Shown here: positions 7,887-15,932 of the stretch, piece after piece
How the letters are laid out: each line of letters begins with the position of its first letter
Position numbering within the stretch: the first letter of the stretch is position 1
NCBI RefSeq assembly: GCF_000717995.1
Contig: NZ_JODM01000001.1
Span: 434,001 to 498,000 of the forward strand
Reading direction: 5' to 3'
DNA length: 64,000 nt
Source: Streptomyces violaceorubidus
GTDB taxonomy: Bacteria > Actinomycetota > Actinomycetes > Streptomycetales > Streptomycetaceae
Notes under the pieces: generated by a model
Database searches by the model: none
What the model saw: the letters and a program-made list of their open reading frames with translations, nothing else
Told to the model about the DNA's origin: nothing
Program-made: the position numbers and the translations under genes

Positions 7887-8549
7887 GTGCTGGGGGACGA
7901 CGCGGAGCTGACCGCCGCGGTGCGTGCGGCACAGGACGGGGACGAGACCGCGTTCCGGACCGTGTACCGCGCCGTGCACCCACGGCTGCTGGGATACGTG
8001 CGCACGCTCGTCGGCGATCACGACGCCGAGGACGTGGCCTCCGAGTCCTGGCTGCAGATAGCCCGCGACCTGGAACGCTTCGACGGCGACGCCGACCGCT
8101 TCCGCGGCTGGGCCGCCCGCATCGCCCGCAACCGCGCCCTGGACCACATCCGCATGCGGGGCCGCCGGCCGGTGATCGGCGGCGACGAGACCGAGCTGAC
8201 GGGCCGGCCCGCCGAGTCCGACACCGCGGGTGAGGCCATGGAGGCACTGGCCACCGGCAGCACGCTCTCCCTCATCGCCCGGCTGCCCCAGGACCAGGCC
8301 GAGGCGGTCGTCCTGCGCGTGGTGATGGGCCTCGACGCCAAGAGCGCCGCCGAGACCCTGGGCAAGCGGCCCGGCGCCGTCCGTACGGCGGCGCACCGCG
8401 GTCTGAGGCGCCTGGCCGAACTGCTCGGCGGCGATCCGGAATCGGGCGGCGGGCTCGACGCCCTGCCGCCGCAGCGAGAACCGCGCGGCCGTGCGGTGAC
8501 GTCCGCGAGTGTGACGCATACGCGTACGCGGACGCAGAAGGACATGTGA
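7887..8549 (+). CDS. ECF-type RNA polymerase sigma factor, copy 2
   Basis: A 220-residue sigma factor with region 2 (ELTAAVRAAQDGDETAFRTVYRAVHPRLLGYVRTLVG...DVASESWLQIARDLERFDGDADRFRGWAARIARNRALDHIRMRGRRP) and region 4 (SLIARLPQDQAEAVVLRVVMGLDAKSAAETLGKRPGAVRTAAHRGLRRLAELLGG). It is highly similar to the sigma factor at 6053, especially in the DNA-recognition helix (LGKRPGAVRTA). The two may therefore read the same or overlapping promoters. A GAAAGG ribosome-binding site precedes the GTG start. The stop overlaps the next start by 1 nt. A tail of about 45 residues after region 4 is Arg/Thr-rich and is probably dispensable. Confidence 0.92.
   Translation: MLGDDAELTAAVRAAQDGDETAFRTVYRAVHPRLLGYVRTLVGDHDAEDVASESWLQIARDLERFDGDADRFRGWAARIARNRALDHIRMRGRRPVIGGDETELTGRPAESDTAGEAMEALATGSTLSLIARLPQDQAEAVVLRVVMGLDAKSAAETLGKRPGAVRTAAHRGLRRLAELLGGDPESGGGLDALPPQREPRGRAVTSASVTHTRTRTQKDM
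8510..8541 (+). promoter_or_regulatory. Weak candidate internal promoter (TGTGACGC, N16, GCAGAAGG)
   Basis: TGTGACGC (8510-8517) and GCAGAAGG (8534-8541) have the same 16-bp spacing as the other boxes and lie 39 nt before the ATG at 8549. A TGTGACGG box lies at the same 39-nt distance before the ATG at 6640. The matches are partial and inside coding sequence, and could simply reflect homology of the two operons. Confidence 0.25.
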
Positions 8550-9745
8550 TGGCCGACGAGCAGGACAAGTGGCTGGACCGCGAAACGGCGGAGCTCCTGC
8601 TGCGCGGAGAGCCACCGGAGGGTGTCGATCCCGCGTCCCGCGACCGGGCCGGACGGCTTGCCCTGGCCCTGGGCGCGCTCTCCGCCCCGCAGGCACCGGC
8701 CGACGAGGAACTCCCGGGCGAGGCCGCCGCGTTGGCCGCCTTCCGCAAGGTGCGCGCCGAGCGGGCCGACGCTTCGGCCCAGGCGTCGGCCGCCCTCGGG
8801 CACGGTGCCGCTCCCCGGCCCTCCGACACCGGTCTCGTCCGCATCGGCACCCGCGGCGAGGGCGCCCGGCGTCCGCGCCGGAGCCGCCCCCTGCGCCTCG
8901 GACTGGCCGCCGCGCTGACCGTCGGCATGATCGGCGGCGTGGCGGCGGCGGCCGGAACCGGAGTGCTGCCGACGCCGTTCGACGGCACCGAACCGGAACC
9001 CGCCGCCACCGTCTCGGCCGCGGTCTCCCCCGGCCGGCCGTCCGCCCCGCCCTCGCCGCTGGAGGGCGTGCGGGACGGGGCGTCGCCCAGTGCTCCCCCG
9101 GGCGCGCCCGGCGGTGGTGGCACCGAGCGGGACGGCGGCGCGGCCCGGGACCGCGACGCCGACGACCGCGACACGGGCGGCTCCGAGGGACGCCGGTCGA
9201 ACCTCGCCGCGTCCTGTCGCAAGGTGCGGACCGGTCAGGAGCTCGACCCCGTCCAGCGGCGCGCGCTGAAGGAGGCGGCCGGGGGAGTGGCGCGGATCGC
9301 GAAGTACTGCGGCAGCCTCCTCGCCCCGGCCGACGGTGGCGGTCACAAGGGCGGCGACCACGGCGGCGGTTCGGCCGCGCCGACCCACGAGGGCGAGCCG
9401 CGCGGGGACACCGGTGACGGCGACGGCCAGGGCGGGAAGAGCGGCACGGGCGGCAAGGGCGAAAAGGAAGACAAGGGCGACAAAGGCGACAAGGGGAACA
9501 AGGGGGACAAGGGGAACGAGAACGGCAAGGGGGGCAAGGGGAACGGAGGCAAGAAGAGCGCTCACGGAGACCAGGGCGACGACGGCGACGGGAGTGACGA
9601 CGGCGGCAACGGCAACGGCGCCGACGCGGCCTCGACCGCCCGCGCTCCCCACCACCCCGCTCACCCCCGCCGCTCCCAAGAGCCCCGGCCGCACCGTCAG
9701 CCCGCCTACCCGCCTCACGCATCGTCCCCCGCGGATGCCACCTGA
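8549..9745 (+). CDS. Single-pass membrane protein with collagen-like tail, probable sigma-factor partner
   Basis: A 398-residue paralogue of the protein at 6640. The cytoplasmic part (residues about 1-115) begins MADEQDKWLDRETAELLLRGEPPEGVDPASRDRAGRLALALGAL. One hydrophobic helix (LRLGLAAALTVGMIGGVAAAAGTGVL) follows. The external region has a Ser/Pro/Gly linker and a conserved patch with two cysteines, LAASCRKVRTGQELDPVQRRALKEAAGGVARIAKYCG. Then comes a Gly-Asp-Lys repeat tail reminiscent of collagen-like GxY repeats, and a Pro/His-rich end. The ATG is one codon after an alternative GTG and overlaps the sigma stop. It is likely to control the upstream sigma factor in response to an envelope cue; this is inferred from layout. 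Confidence 0.75.
   Translation: MADEQDKWLDRETAELLLRGEPPEGVDPASRDRAGRLALALGALSAPQAPADEELPGEAAALAAFRKVRAERADASAQASAALGHGAAPRPSDTGLVRIGTRGEGARRPRRSRPLRLGLAAALTVGMIGGVAAAAGTGVLPTPFDGTEPEPAATVSAAVSPGRPSAPPSPLEGVRDGASPSAPPGAPGGGGTERDGGAARDRDADDRDTGGSEGRRSNLAASCRKVRTGQELDPVQRRALKEAAGGVARIAKYCGSLLAPADGGGHKGGDHGGGSAAPTHEGEPRGDTGDGDGQGGKSGTGGKGEKEDKGDKGDKGNKGDKGNENGKGGKGNGGKKSAHGDQGDDGDGSDDGGNGNGADAASTARAPHHPAHPRRSQEPRPHRQPAYPPHASSPADAT
9450..9555 (+). repeat. Collagen-like G-D-K/G-N-K coding repeat
   Basis: A run of 9-bp units of the type AAGGGCGAC and AAGGGGAAC, encoding about ten G-x-K triplets. The region is lysine- and glycine-rich and more A-rich than its surroundings. Confidence 0.7.
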
Positions 9746-9786
9746 CCTGCGCTTTCGTGCACGGCGAGGATTTTCTCGCCGGGGGG

Positions 9787-9818
9787 TGTGACACTTTCGG
9801 CCGCCGTCGCGCAGTAAG
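9787..9818 (+). promoter_or_regulatory. Candidate ECF-type promoter facing the L,D-transpeptidase gene
   Basis: TGTGACAC (9787-9794), 16 bases, GCAGTAAG (9811-9818), identical in both boxes and spacing to the site at 4641. No convincing plus-strand gene follows. The next gene lies on the opposite strand with its 3' end at 9974, so a transcript from here would run antisense to it or express a short leader peptide from the GTG at 9821. Confidence 0.45.
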
Positions 9819-9973
9819 AAGTGAGCCGACTGGTCATCGGCTCCCGCACCGAGCCGGGGTTCCCCCCGTACCTGCGGCTCGTGCACCTCGGCGCGGGCGG
9901 GACATGTTCCCCCGGTCCCGCCCGCGCCCTTTCGCCGCACGGCGGTGTCGCCGCCCCGCCCCCGCTCCCTGTC

Positions 9974-10804
9974 TCACCGGTACACGACGACCTTGTCGCC
10001 CTTCCTCACCTGCGCGTACAGAGCCGCGATCGCGGCCTCGTCCCGCACGTTCACGCAGCCGTGCGAGGCACCCGCGTAACCGCGGGCCGCGAAGTCGTAG
10101 GAGTAGTGCACGGCCTGGCCGCCGCTGAAGAACATGGCGTACGGCATGGCCGAGTCGTAGAGCGTCGAGACGTGGTGGCGGGACTTCCAGTAGACCTGGA
10201 AGACACCCTCCAGGGTCGGCGTGAACCGGGAGCCGAAGCGCACGGACATCGTCGACACGGTCCGTCCGTCGATCATCCAGCGCAGCGTCCGGCTCGACTT
10301 GCTGACGCACAGCACCCGGCCCCTCGTGCAGCGTGGGTCGGGCGCGGCGGCGGGCTGGCCGCCCATCAGGTACAGCTCCCACTTGCCCGGCTCGTGCGAC
10401 ATCCCGAGCAGCCGTTGCCAGGTGACGGCGTCCGTCCGGCCGGTCCGCGGCAGGCCGCGCTTGCCCTGGAAGCCGCTGACGGCGCGCTCGGTCAGGTCGT
10501 CGTAGGTGCCGGTCGGCCCGTCCACCAGCCACTCGACCTGGCGCAGCCTGGCCTGGAGCTCGCGGACGTCCCGGCCGGTGTCGCCCCGCTTCCAGAGCAC
10601 CCTGGCGGGCTTCGTCCCGGCCGACGGCGCACCGGGTGAGCGGCGGTCCCCGGGCGGCGTGCTCTTCGGCGGGGGCCCGGTGGTGACGTCTACGCGCACC
10701 GGCGCGTGCCCCCTGCCGTCCGGCCCGGTGCCCTGCACGGTGCAGCCGCCCGCCACCAGTACGGCCCCCAGCGCGACGGCGACCACCCGTCCCGTGCCTC
10801 CCAT
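9974..10804 (-). CDS. L,D-transpeptidase lipoprotein with peptidoglycan-binding domain
   Basis: A 276-residue envelope enzyme predicted to form 3-3 cross-links in peptidoglycan. The N-terminus (MGGTGRVVAVALGAVLVAGGCTVQG) is a lipoprotein signal with lipobox VAGGC. A PG_binding_1 domain follows (GDTGRDVRELQARLRQVEWLVDG...DAVTWQRLLGM, about residues 85-140). The C-terminal YkuD domain has the catalytic motif HYSYDFAARGYAGASHGCVNV, with the nucleophilic cysteine in SHGCVN. The ATG at 10804 has an AGGA box 5 nt upstream; GTGs at 10819 and 10822 are alternatives. It is monocistronic, with its upstream region shared with the divergent mutase gene. Confidence 0.88.
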   Translation of the reverse strand: MGGTGRVVAVALGAVLVAGGCTVQGTGPDGRGHAPVRVDVTTGPPPKSTPPGDRRSPGAPSAGTKPARVLWKRGDTGRDVRELQARLRQVEWLVDGPTGTYDDLTERAVSGFQGKRGLPRTGRTDAVTWQRLLGMSHEPGKWELYLMGGQPAAAPDPRCTRGRVLCVSKSSRTLRWMIDGRTVSTMSVRFGSRFTPTLEGVFQVYWKSRHHVSTLYDSAMPYAMFFSGGQAVHYSYDFAARGYAGASHGCVNVRDEAAIAALYAQVRKGDKVVVYR

Positions 10805-11071
10805 GCCCGTCCTGCGCACCACGGCCCCCCGTCGTCTCACGGTCCCGCACACCGACGTCCCCTGAAGCGTGCCCGCGGATGACGCGCCGCGAACGGCACG
10901 GCATCGTTGTGACCGGGACCGCATCGAGGTTGTGAGGAAGGTCCCAGCGTGCGCCTCTCCACCGGGTGCACGCGCGCGGATACAGTCCGTCGAAGTGCCG
11001 GTCCGTACCGGCGGGTGAATGACGGGTAGTTCGAGCGGTACGAACATGTGCTCAGCGGGAGGCATCACACC

Positions 11072-12652
11072 ATGACGCGCGAGTCCGAGTCCGGGCTGCC
11101 CATCGAACCGGTCTACGGGCCCGACGCCCTGGCGGACTGGGACGCGGCCGAGAAGCTGGGCGAGCCCGGGACGTACCCGTTCACCCGGGGCGTCTACCCG
11201 TCGATGTACACCGGCCGGCCGTGGACGATGCGCCAGTACGCCGGCTTCGGCACGGCGACCGAGTCCAACGCCCGCTACAAGCAGCTGATCGCCAACGGAA
11301 CCATGGGCCTGTCGGTCGCCTTCGACCTGCCCACCCAGATGGGCCACGACTCCGACGCCCCGATCGCCAGCGGCGAGGTCGGCAAGGTCGGCGTCGCCAT
11401 CGACTCCCTCGACGACATGCGCGTGCTGTTCGGCGGGATCCCGCTGGACAAGGTCTCCACGTCGATGACGATCAACGCCCCGGCCTCGCTGCTGCTCCTG
11501 CTGTACCAACTCGTCGCCGAGGAACAGGGCGTGAGCGCCGACCAGCTCACCGGCACGATCCAGAACGACGTGCTGAAGGAGTACATCGCGCGCGGGACGT
11601 ACATCTTCCCGCCCAAACCGTCCCTGCGGCTGATCGCGGACATCTTCAAGTACTGCAAGGCCGAGATCCCCAAGTGGAACACCATCTCGATCTCGGGCTA
11701 CCACATGGCCGAGGCGGGTGCCTCGCCCGCGCAGGAGATCGCCTTCACCCTCGCGGACGGCATCGAGTACGTGCGCACCGCGGTCGCGGCGGGCATGGAC
11801 GTGGACGACTTCGCGCCCCGCCTCTCCTTCTTCTTCGTGGCCCGTACGACGATCCTGGAGGAGGTCGCCAAGTTCCGCGCGGCCCGCCGGATCTGGGCGC
11901 GGGTGATGAAGGACGAGTTCGGCGCGAAGAACCCCAAGTCGCTGATGCTGCGCTTCCACACCCAGACCGCGGGCGTGCAGCTGACGGCCCAGCAGCCCGA
12001 GGTGAACCTGGTGCGCGTCGCGGTGCAGGGCCTGGGCGCGGTCCTCGGCGGCACGCAGTCCCTGCACACCAACTCCTTCGACGAGGCCATCGCGCTGCCG
12101 ACCGACAAGTCCGCGCGCCTGGCCCTGCGCACCCAGCAGGTCCTCGCCTACGAGACGGACGTGACGGCGACCGTCGACCCCTTCGCCGGGTCCTACGTCG
12201 TCGAGAAGATGACCGACGACGTCGAGGCGGCGGCCCTGGAGCTGATGGGCAAGGTCGAGGACCTCGGCGGCGCGGTCAACGCCATCGAGCACGGCTTCCA
12301 GAAGAGCGAGATCGAGCGCTCCGCCTACCGCATCGCCCAGGAGACCGACTCCGGCGAGCGGGTCGTGGTCGGCGTCAACCGCTTCCAGCTCGACGCGGAG
12401 GAGCCCTACGAGCCGCTGCGTGTCGACCCCGCCATCGAGGCCCAGCAGGCCGAGCGCCTGGCCAGGCTCCGCGCGGAGCGCGACCAGACGGCGGTGGACG
12501 CGGCCCTGGCGGCCCTGAAGAAGGCCGCCGAGGGCGAGGACAACGTCCTCTACCCCATGAAGGACGCCCTGCGCGCCCGCGCGACGGTCGGCGAGGTGTG
12601 CAACGCGCTGCGGGAGGTGTGGGGGACGTACGTGCCCTCGGACGCGTTCTGA
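11072..12652 (+). CDS. Acyl-CoA mutase large subunit (methylmalonyl-CoA mutase family)
   Basis: A 526-residue adenosylcobalamin-dependent mutase large subunit, rearranging a branched acyl-CoA such as methylmalonyl-CoA. Family motifs include [67 protein letters not shown] and [24 protein letters not shown]. It ends at about the point where full-length mutases start their B12-binding domain, so it must use a separate small B12-binding subunit that is not in this window. The tyrosine in RQYAGFGT favours a methylmalonyl-CoA-type active site over isobutyryl-CoA mutase. The ATG at 11072 follows a GGGAGG box. Confidence 0.88.
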   Translation: MTRESESGLPIEPVYGPDALADWDAAEKLGEPGTYPFTRGVYPSMYTGRPWTMRQYAGFGTATESNARYKQLIANGTMGLSVAFDLPTQMGHDSDAPIASGEVGKVGVAIDSLDDMRVLFGGIPLDKVSTSMTINAPASLLLLLYQLVAEEQGVSADQLTGTIQNDVLKEYIARGTYIFPPKPSLRLIADIFKYCKAEIPKWNTISISGYHMAEAGASPAQEIAFTLADGIEYVRTAVAAGMDVDDFAPRLSFFFVARTTILEEVAKFRAARRIWARVMKDEFGAKNPKSLMLRFHTQTAGVQLTAQQPEVNLVRVAVQGLGAVLGGTQSLHTNSFDEAIALPTDKSARLALRTQQVLAYETDVTATVDPFAGSYVVEKMTDDVEAAALELMGKVEDLGGAVNAIEHGFQKSEIERSAYRIAQETDSGERVVVGVNRFQLDAEEPYEPLRVDPAIEAQQAERLARLRAERDQTAVDAALAALKKAAEGEDNVLYPMKDALRARATVGEVCNALREVWGTYVPSDAF

Positions 12653-12769
12653 GGGCGGCTGAGCCGGGGCGCCCCCAGCGCTTCGAGCGAGGTCAGGACG
12701 TCCGCGTGCCCGAGTCCGTGGGCGTCGGCCTCGCTCTCGCCCTCGACACCCTCCTCGACGGCGGCGCCT

Positions 12770-12795
12770 GACCCGGCCGGGATCCGGTCCGGGTC
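12770..12795. terminator. Hairpin between convergent genes
   Basis: Inverted repeat GACCCGG (12770-12776) and CCGGGTC (12789-12795), directly beside the stop codon of the monooxygenase and about 120 nt after the mutase. Its position between convergent genes suits a bidirectional terminator. Confidence 0.45.
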
Positions 12796-14226
12796 TCAGC
12801 CCGCCAGCCCGAACCGGCCCAGGTACCCGCCCAGCCCCTCCGGCGTGTTTCCGGCCCAGCCCACGTACCCGTCCGGCCGTACCAGGAACAGCCCCGTCCC
12901 GTACGCCCCGTGCGCGCCCCCGCGCACCACCGGTACCGCGGCGCCTCCGCCCGGCGCGTCGACGCCCAGCGCCAGCAGGGTCCAGTGCGGCCCCCGGAAG
13001 GCGTCGAAGAGCCGTACGCCGTCCACCGTCCCGTCGGGCGCCCGGTCGCCGGCCCTCACCGCGTCCTCGCCGACGGCGCCCCGCGTCTCCACCGTGAGCG
13101 ACGAGTCCCGGTACCCGATGCCCAGCTGACGGGTCGCGCCGCCGCGCCGCACCGCGCCGCGGTGGACGGCGGTCGACAGGTCCAGCATCTGCGCGGCGAT
13201 CGGGCGCCGCTCCTCCTCGTAGCTGTCCAGGAGCGCGGCCGGGGCCTCGCCCTTCAGGACCGCGCCGAGCTTCCAGCCCAGGTTGTAGGCGTCCTGGACG
13301 CTGGTGTTCAGCCCCTGGCCGCCCGCGGGCGAGTGCACGTGGGCCGCGTCGCCGGCGAGGAAGACCCGGCCCGCGCGGAAACGGTCGGCCAGGGCCGCCC
13401 GCGGCCGGAAGTCGGAGACCCAGCGGACCTCCGTCACGTCCTCGGCGGCGATGTGCGAGCGCTCCGCGACGACCTTGCGGACGCCGTCCGCGGAGGTGAC
13501 CACGTCCGCGCCCTCCGGGAACCGCGCCATCACCTGGAAGTCCTCGGTACCGGCCAGGGGGCAGACGGCGAGGAGGTCGGCGCCGTCGCGCGGCGGGAAG
13601 ACGTGCCAGTTGTCGCGGTCCAGGCCCCGGACGCGGACGTCCGCCACCAGTGTCGGGCTCGGGTCGACGGTCTCGCCGGTCATGCCCACGCCCAGCGCGC
13701 GGCGCACCGCCGACCGGCCGCCGTCCGCGGCGACCAGGTAGCGGGCGCGCACCGCGGCGCCCGAGGAGAGGTGCGCGGTGACGCCGTCCTCGTCCTGCGT
13801 GACACCGGCGACCTCGTGACGGAAGGCGATCCCGCCGCCCAGTTCCGCGAGCCGCGCGGCCAGGATCTCCTGCGTGCGCCACTGCGGCACCATCCACGCC
13901 CTGTTGTACGGCGAGTCCTCGCTGGGCCCGGCCGGGTCGAACATGTGGTGCTCGCCGACCCGCTCGCCGTTCCGCCAGACCATGCCGACGGGGTAGGGGC
14001 CGCCCGCCGCGTGGAGGGCGTCGACGATGCCCAGGTCGTCGAAGACCTCCATGGTGCGCGGCTGGAAGCCCTTGCCCCGTGAGCCCGGGAACAGCTCCCC
14101 GGCGCCCTCCAGGACCAGCGCGTCCACCCCGCGCCGGGCCAGGTCGACACCGAGGGTGAGACCGGTGGGGCCCGCGCCGACGATCAGAACGCCCGTGTCC
14201 AGGACGTGCGCATCCACGACATTCAC
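12796..14226 (-). CDS. FAD-dependent aromatic-type monooxygenase
   Basis: A 476-residue class A flavoprotein monooxygenase of the PHBH/pentachlorophenol-hydroxylase/RdmE type. It has the FAD Rossmann motif GVLIVGAGPTGLTLGVDLARRGV near the N-terminus. The DG motif (RYLVAADGGRSAVRRALGV) is central. The FAD ribityl motif is RVFLAGDAAHVHSPAGGQGLNTSVQDAYNLGWKL. A C-terminal thioredoxin-like tail (LFLVRPDGYVGWAGN) is present. Likely substrates are aromatic compounds or antibiotics; related enzymes hydroxylate rifamycins and anthracyclines, but the substrate cannot be read from sequence. The GTG start has an AAGGAG box 9 nt upstream. It is divergent from a TetR regulator across two palindromes, so inducible expression is expected. 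Confidence 0.87.
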   Translation of the reverse strand: MNVVDAHVLDTGVLIVGAGPTGLTLGVDLARRGVDALVLEGAGELFPGSRGKGFQPRTMEVFDDLGIVDALHAAGGPYPVGMVWRNGERVGEHHMFDPAGPSEDSPYNRAWMVPQWRTQEILAARLAELGGGIAFRHEVAGVTQDEDGVTAHLSSGAAVRARYLVAADGGRSAVRRALGVGMTGETVDPSPTLVADVRVRGLDRDNWHVFPPRDGADLLAVCPLAGTEDFQVMARFPEGADVVTSADGVRKVVAERSHIAAEDVTEVRWVSDFRPRAALADRFRAGRVFLAGDAAHVHSPAGGQGLNTSVQDAYNLGWKLGAVLKGEAPAALLDSYEEERRPIAAQMLDLSTAVHRGAVRRGGATRQLGIGYRDSSLTVETRGAVGEDAVRAGDRAPDGTVDGVRLFDAFRGPHWTLLALGVDAPGGGAAVPVVRGGAHGAYGTGLFLVRPDGYVGWAGNTPEGLGGYLGRFGLAG

Positions 14227-14236
14227 GGCAACTCTC

Positions 14237-14251
14237 CTTAACGTTGTTAAG
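14237..14251. promoter_or_regulatory. TetR-type operator palindrome 1
   Basis: CTTAAC-GTT-GTTAAG, a perfect dyad with a 3-bp centre, 11 nt before the monooxygenase start and overlapping its expected ribosome-binding region. The half-site CTTAAC/GTTAAG is shared with the second palindrome 22 bp away. Confidence 0.8.
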
Positions 14252-14273
14252 TCCCGTTCGGGTCCGAGGATGG

Positions 14274-14290
14274 GCTTAACGCCGTTAAGC
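14274..14290. promoter_or_regulatory. TetR-type operator palindrome 2
   Basis: GCTTAAC-GCC-GTTAAGC, a perfect 7-bp arm dyad with a 3-bp centre, ending 8 nt before the regulator start. It is placed for autoregulation of the TetR gene. Confidence 0.8.
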
Positions 14291-14298
14291 TGTCAAGT

Positions 14299-14949
14299 GT
14301 GAGTACGGAACGACGCGCCCCCCTCGACCGCCGACGGGTCGCGGACACGGCGCTGAAGCTGCTGAACGAGGTCGGTCTGGACGGCCTGACCCTGCGCGGC
14401 ATCGCCAGGGAGCTGGACGTCAAGGCGCCCGCTCTCTACTGGCACTTCAAGGACAAGCAGGCCCTGCTCGACGAGATGGCCACCGAGATGTACCGGCGGA
14501 TGGTCGACGGGACCCCCCTCGACCCGGCCGACACCTGGCGCCGGCGGCTGCTCAAGGCCAACCGCGGCCTGCGCGTCTCGCTGCTCGCCTACCGGGACGG
14601 CGCCAAGGTGTTCAGCGGTTCACGCTTCACCGGCGCGGTGCACGCGGAGCAGATGGAGGGGACCCTGCGGCTGTTCACCGCCGCCGGGTTCACCCTCGCG
14701 CAGGCGGTGCGGGCCACCACGACGACCTACCAGTTCACGCTCGGCTTCGTCACCGAGGAACAGGGCACCGAGCCCCTGCCCGGCGAGCGCCGGGAGGGCT
14801 TCGACGTGGAGGAACGCGCCCGCCTGCTGGCCGACTACCCCTTGACGGCCGCGGCGGGCGCGGAGATCTTCACGGACTACGACCGGCACTACGAGGAGTC
14901 GCTGGCCCTGGTGATCGCGGGCGTCGCGGCCACCTACGGCCTCGACTGA
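14299..14949 (+). CDS. TetR-family transcriptional repressor
   Basis: A 216-residue regulator of the tetracycline-repressor type. The N-terminal helix-turn-helix is LDRRRVADTALKLLNEVGLDGLTLRGIARELDVKAPALYWHFKDKQALLDEMA, where LTLRGIARELDVKAPALYWHF is the recognition module. The remainder fits the TetR_C ligand-binding domain (YQFTLGFVTEEQGTEP...). It is divergent from the FAD monooxygenase with two matching palindromes between them. It most likely represses both genes until a small molecule, perhaps the monooxygenase substrate, binds. The 3' end overlaps the convergent methyltransferase by 16 nt. Confidence 0.92.
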   Translation: MSTERRAPLDRRRVADTALKLLNEVGLDGLTLRGIARELDVKAPALYWHFKDKQALLDEMATEMYRRMVDGTPLDPADTWRRRLLKANRGLRVSLLAYRDGAKVFSGSRFTGAVHAEQMEGTLRLFTAAGFTLAQAVRATTTTYQFTLGFVTEEQGTEPLPGERREGFDVEERARLLADYPLTAAAGAEIFTDYDRHYEESLALVIAGVAATYGLD

Positions 14950-15932
14950 ACCGCCCCGGCCGCCCCGCCCGCCTTCGCCCGCTGTGCCGCGCGGTACCGG
15001 CGCACCGCCCTCGTGACCAGGGGCGGCAGCAGGTCCAGGGCGAGGCGCCGGGCGCGGTCCCGCCCGGTCGACGGCCGGGTCGCCCGCGCCGCCGGACGCG
15101 CCTGCGGGGCGGGTCCGGGCACCGGCGCGGCCTCCGGCCGACCCGCCCCGATCGACGGGACCGGCGCCGGGTGGCGCGAGGCGGGCAGCGAGGGCGGCCG
15201 CAGCCCCTTGCCCCGGGCGCGGGTCCGCACCAGCCGGTGCCCGGCGGCCCGCTCCACGGTCACGGCGATGTCGTCGCGCCCGCGCAGCGCCGCCAGCAGC
15301 TCCTCTCGCACGGGCTCCGGGTCGCCCCAGGTGCCGTACAGCTTCTGGCTGCTCAGGCAGACCGGGCGCAGCCCGCGGTTGAGCACGGCCTCCCAGGCCG
15401 CGACGGCGACGCCCGGGGTGTGCTCGCTGCGGAAGTCGTCCAGGACGACGATGCCGTCGGGCCCCAGCAGCTCCCTGGCCGCGCCGATGTCGCCCTCGAC
15501 GTGCTCGTACAGGTGCGAGGCGTCGATGTGGACGAAGCGGCAGCTGCCCGGCGCCACCTCGTCGACGACCGCGGAGCTGGGCGCCTGGACGATGGTCGGC
15601 AGGGTGTCGTGGAAGGCCAGGTAGTTCCGTTCGAAGGCCTGGCGGGTGAGCGAGGCGTACGACTTCGCCGCCTCGGCCCGGTTGGCCGCGTCCGGGGGCT
15701 CGGCCCCGAAGAGGTCGCAGACGGTGAGCGTCTCGCCGTCCCGCAGCCGGTGCCCGAGCAGGATCGCGCTCTTGCCCAGGTAGGCGCCCAGTTCCAGCAG
15801 GTCGCCGCGGGTGTCCAGCCGCTCCTGCCGCTCCAGGAACCAGGAGAACAGCACATGGTCGAGCGGCCAGAACCAGCCGGGGACGTCGTTCAGCTCACCG
15901 GGGTACTCGTGCGTGAGGTGCGCAGTGGCCAT
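14934..15932 (-). CDS. Class I SAM-dependent methyltransferase family protein
   Basis: A roughly 332-residue protein with a Methyltransf_24-like fold. Motif I is DLLELGAYLGKSAILLGHRL. An acidic post-motif is TVCDLFGAEPP, motif II-like sequence is RFVHIDASHLYEHVEGDIGAARELL, and GPDGIVVLDDFRSEHTPGVAVA matches the family. The C-terminal 110 residues are Pro/Arg/Ala-rich and basic (RAVRRYRAAQRAKAGG), like the basic tails of the neighbouring glycosyltransferases. Position beside a surface-glycan cluster suggests modification of a sugar or wall polymer, which is inference. Start alternatives are ATG 15932 and ATG 15947; neither has an ideal ribosome-binding site. Confidence 0.78.
   Translation of the reverse strand: MATAHLTHEYPGELNDVPGWFWPLDHVLFSWFLERQERLDTRGDLLELGAYLGKSAILLGHRLRDGETLTVCDLFGAEPPDAANRAEAAKSYASLTRQAFERNYLAFHDTLPTIVQAPSSAVVDEVAPGSCRFVHIDASHLYEHVEGDIGAARELLGPDGIVVLDDFRSEHTPGVAVAAWEAVLNRGLRPVCLSSQKLYGTWGDPEPVREELLAALRGRDDIAVTVERAAGHRLVRTRARGKGLRPPSLPASRHPAPVPSIGAGRPEAAPVPGPAPQARPAARATRPSTGRDRARRLALDLLPPLVTRAVRRYRAAQRAKAGGAAGAVQSRP

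Noticed and set aside
9821..10639. Long plus-strand frame of 272 codons starting right after the promoter-like motif
   Set aside because: Beyond about 9970 it is antisense to the clear L,D-transpeptidase gene and its composition is that of a reverse-strand shadow. Only a short leader peptide before 9970 remains conceivable.
9974..13897. 1307-codon minus-strand frame spanning the mutase gene
   Set aside because: Only its last 276 codons (the L,D-transpeptidase) are real. The rest is the shadow of the mutase and monooxygenase genes.
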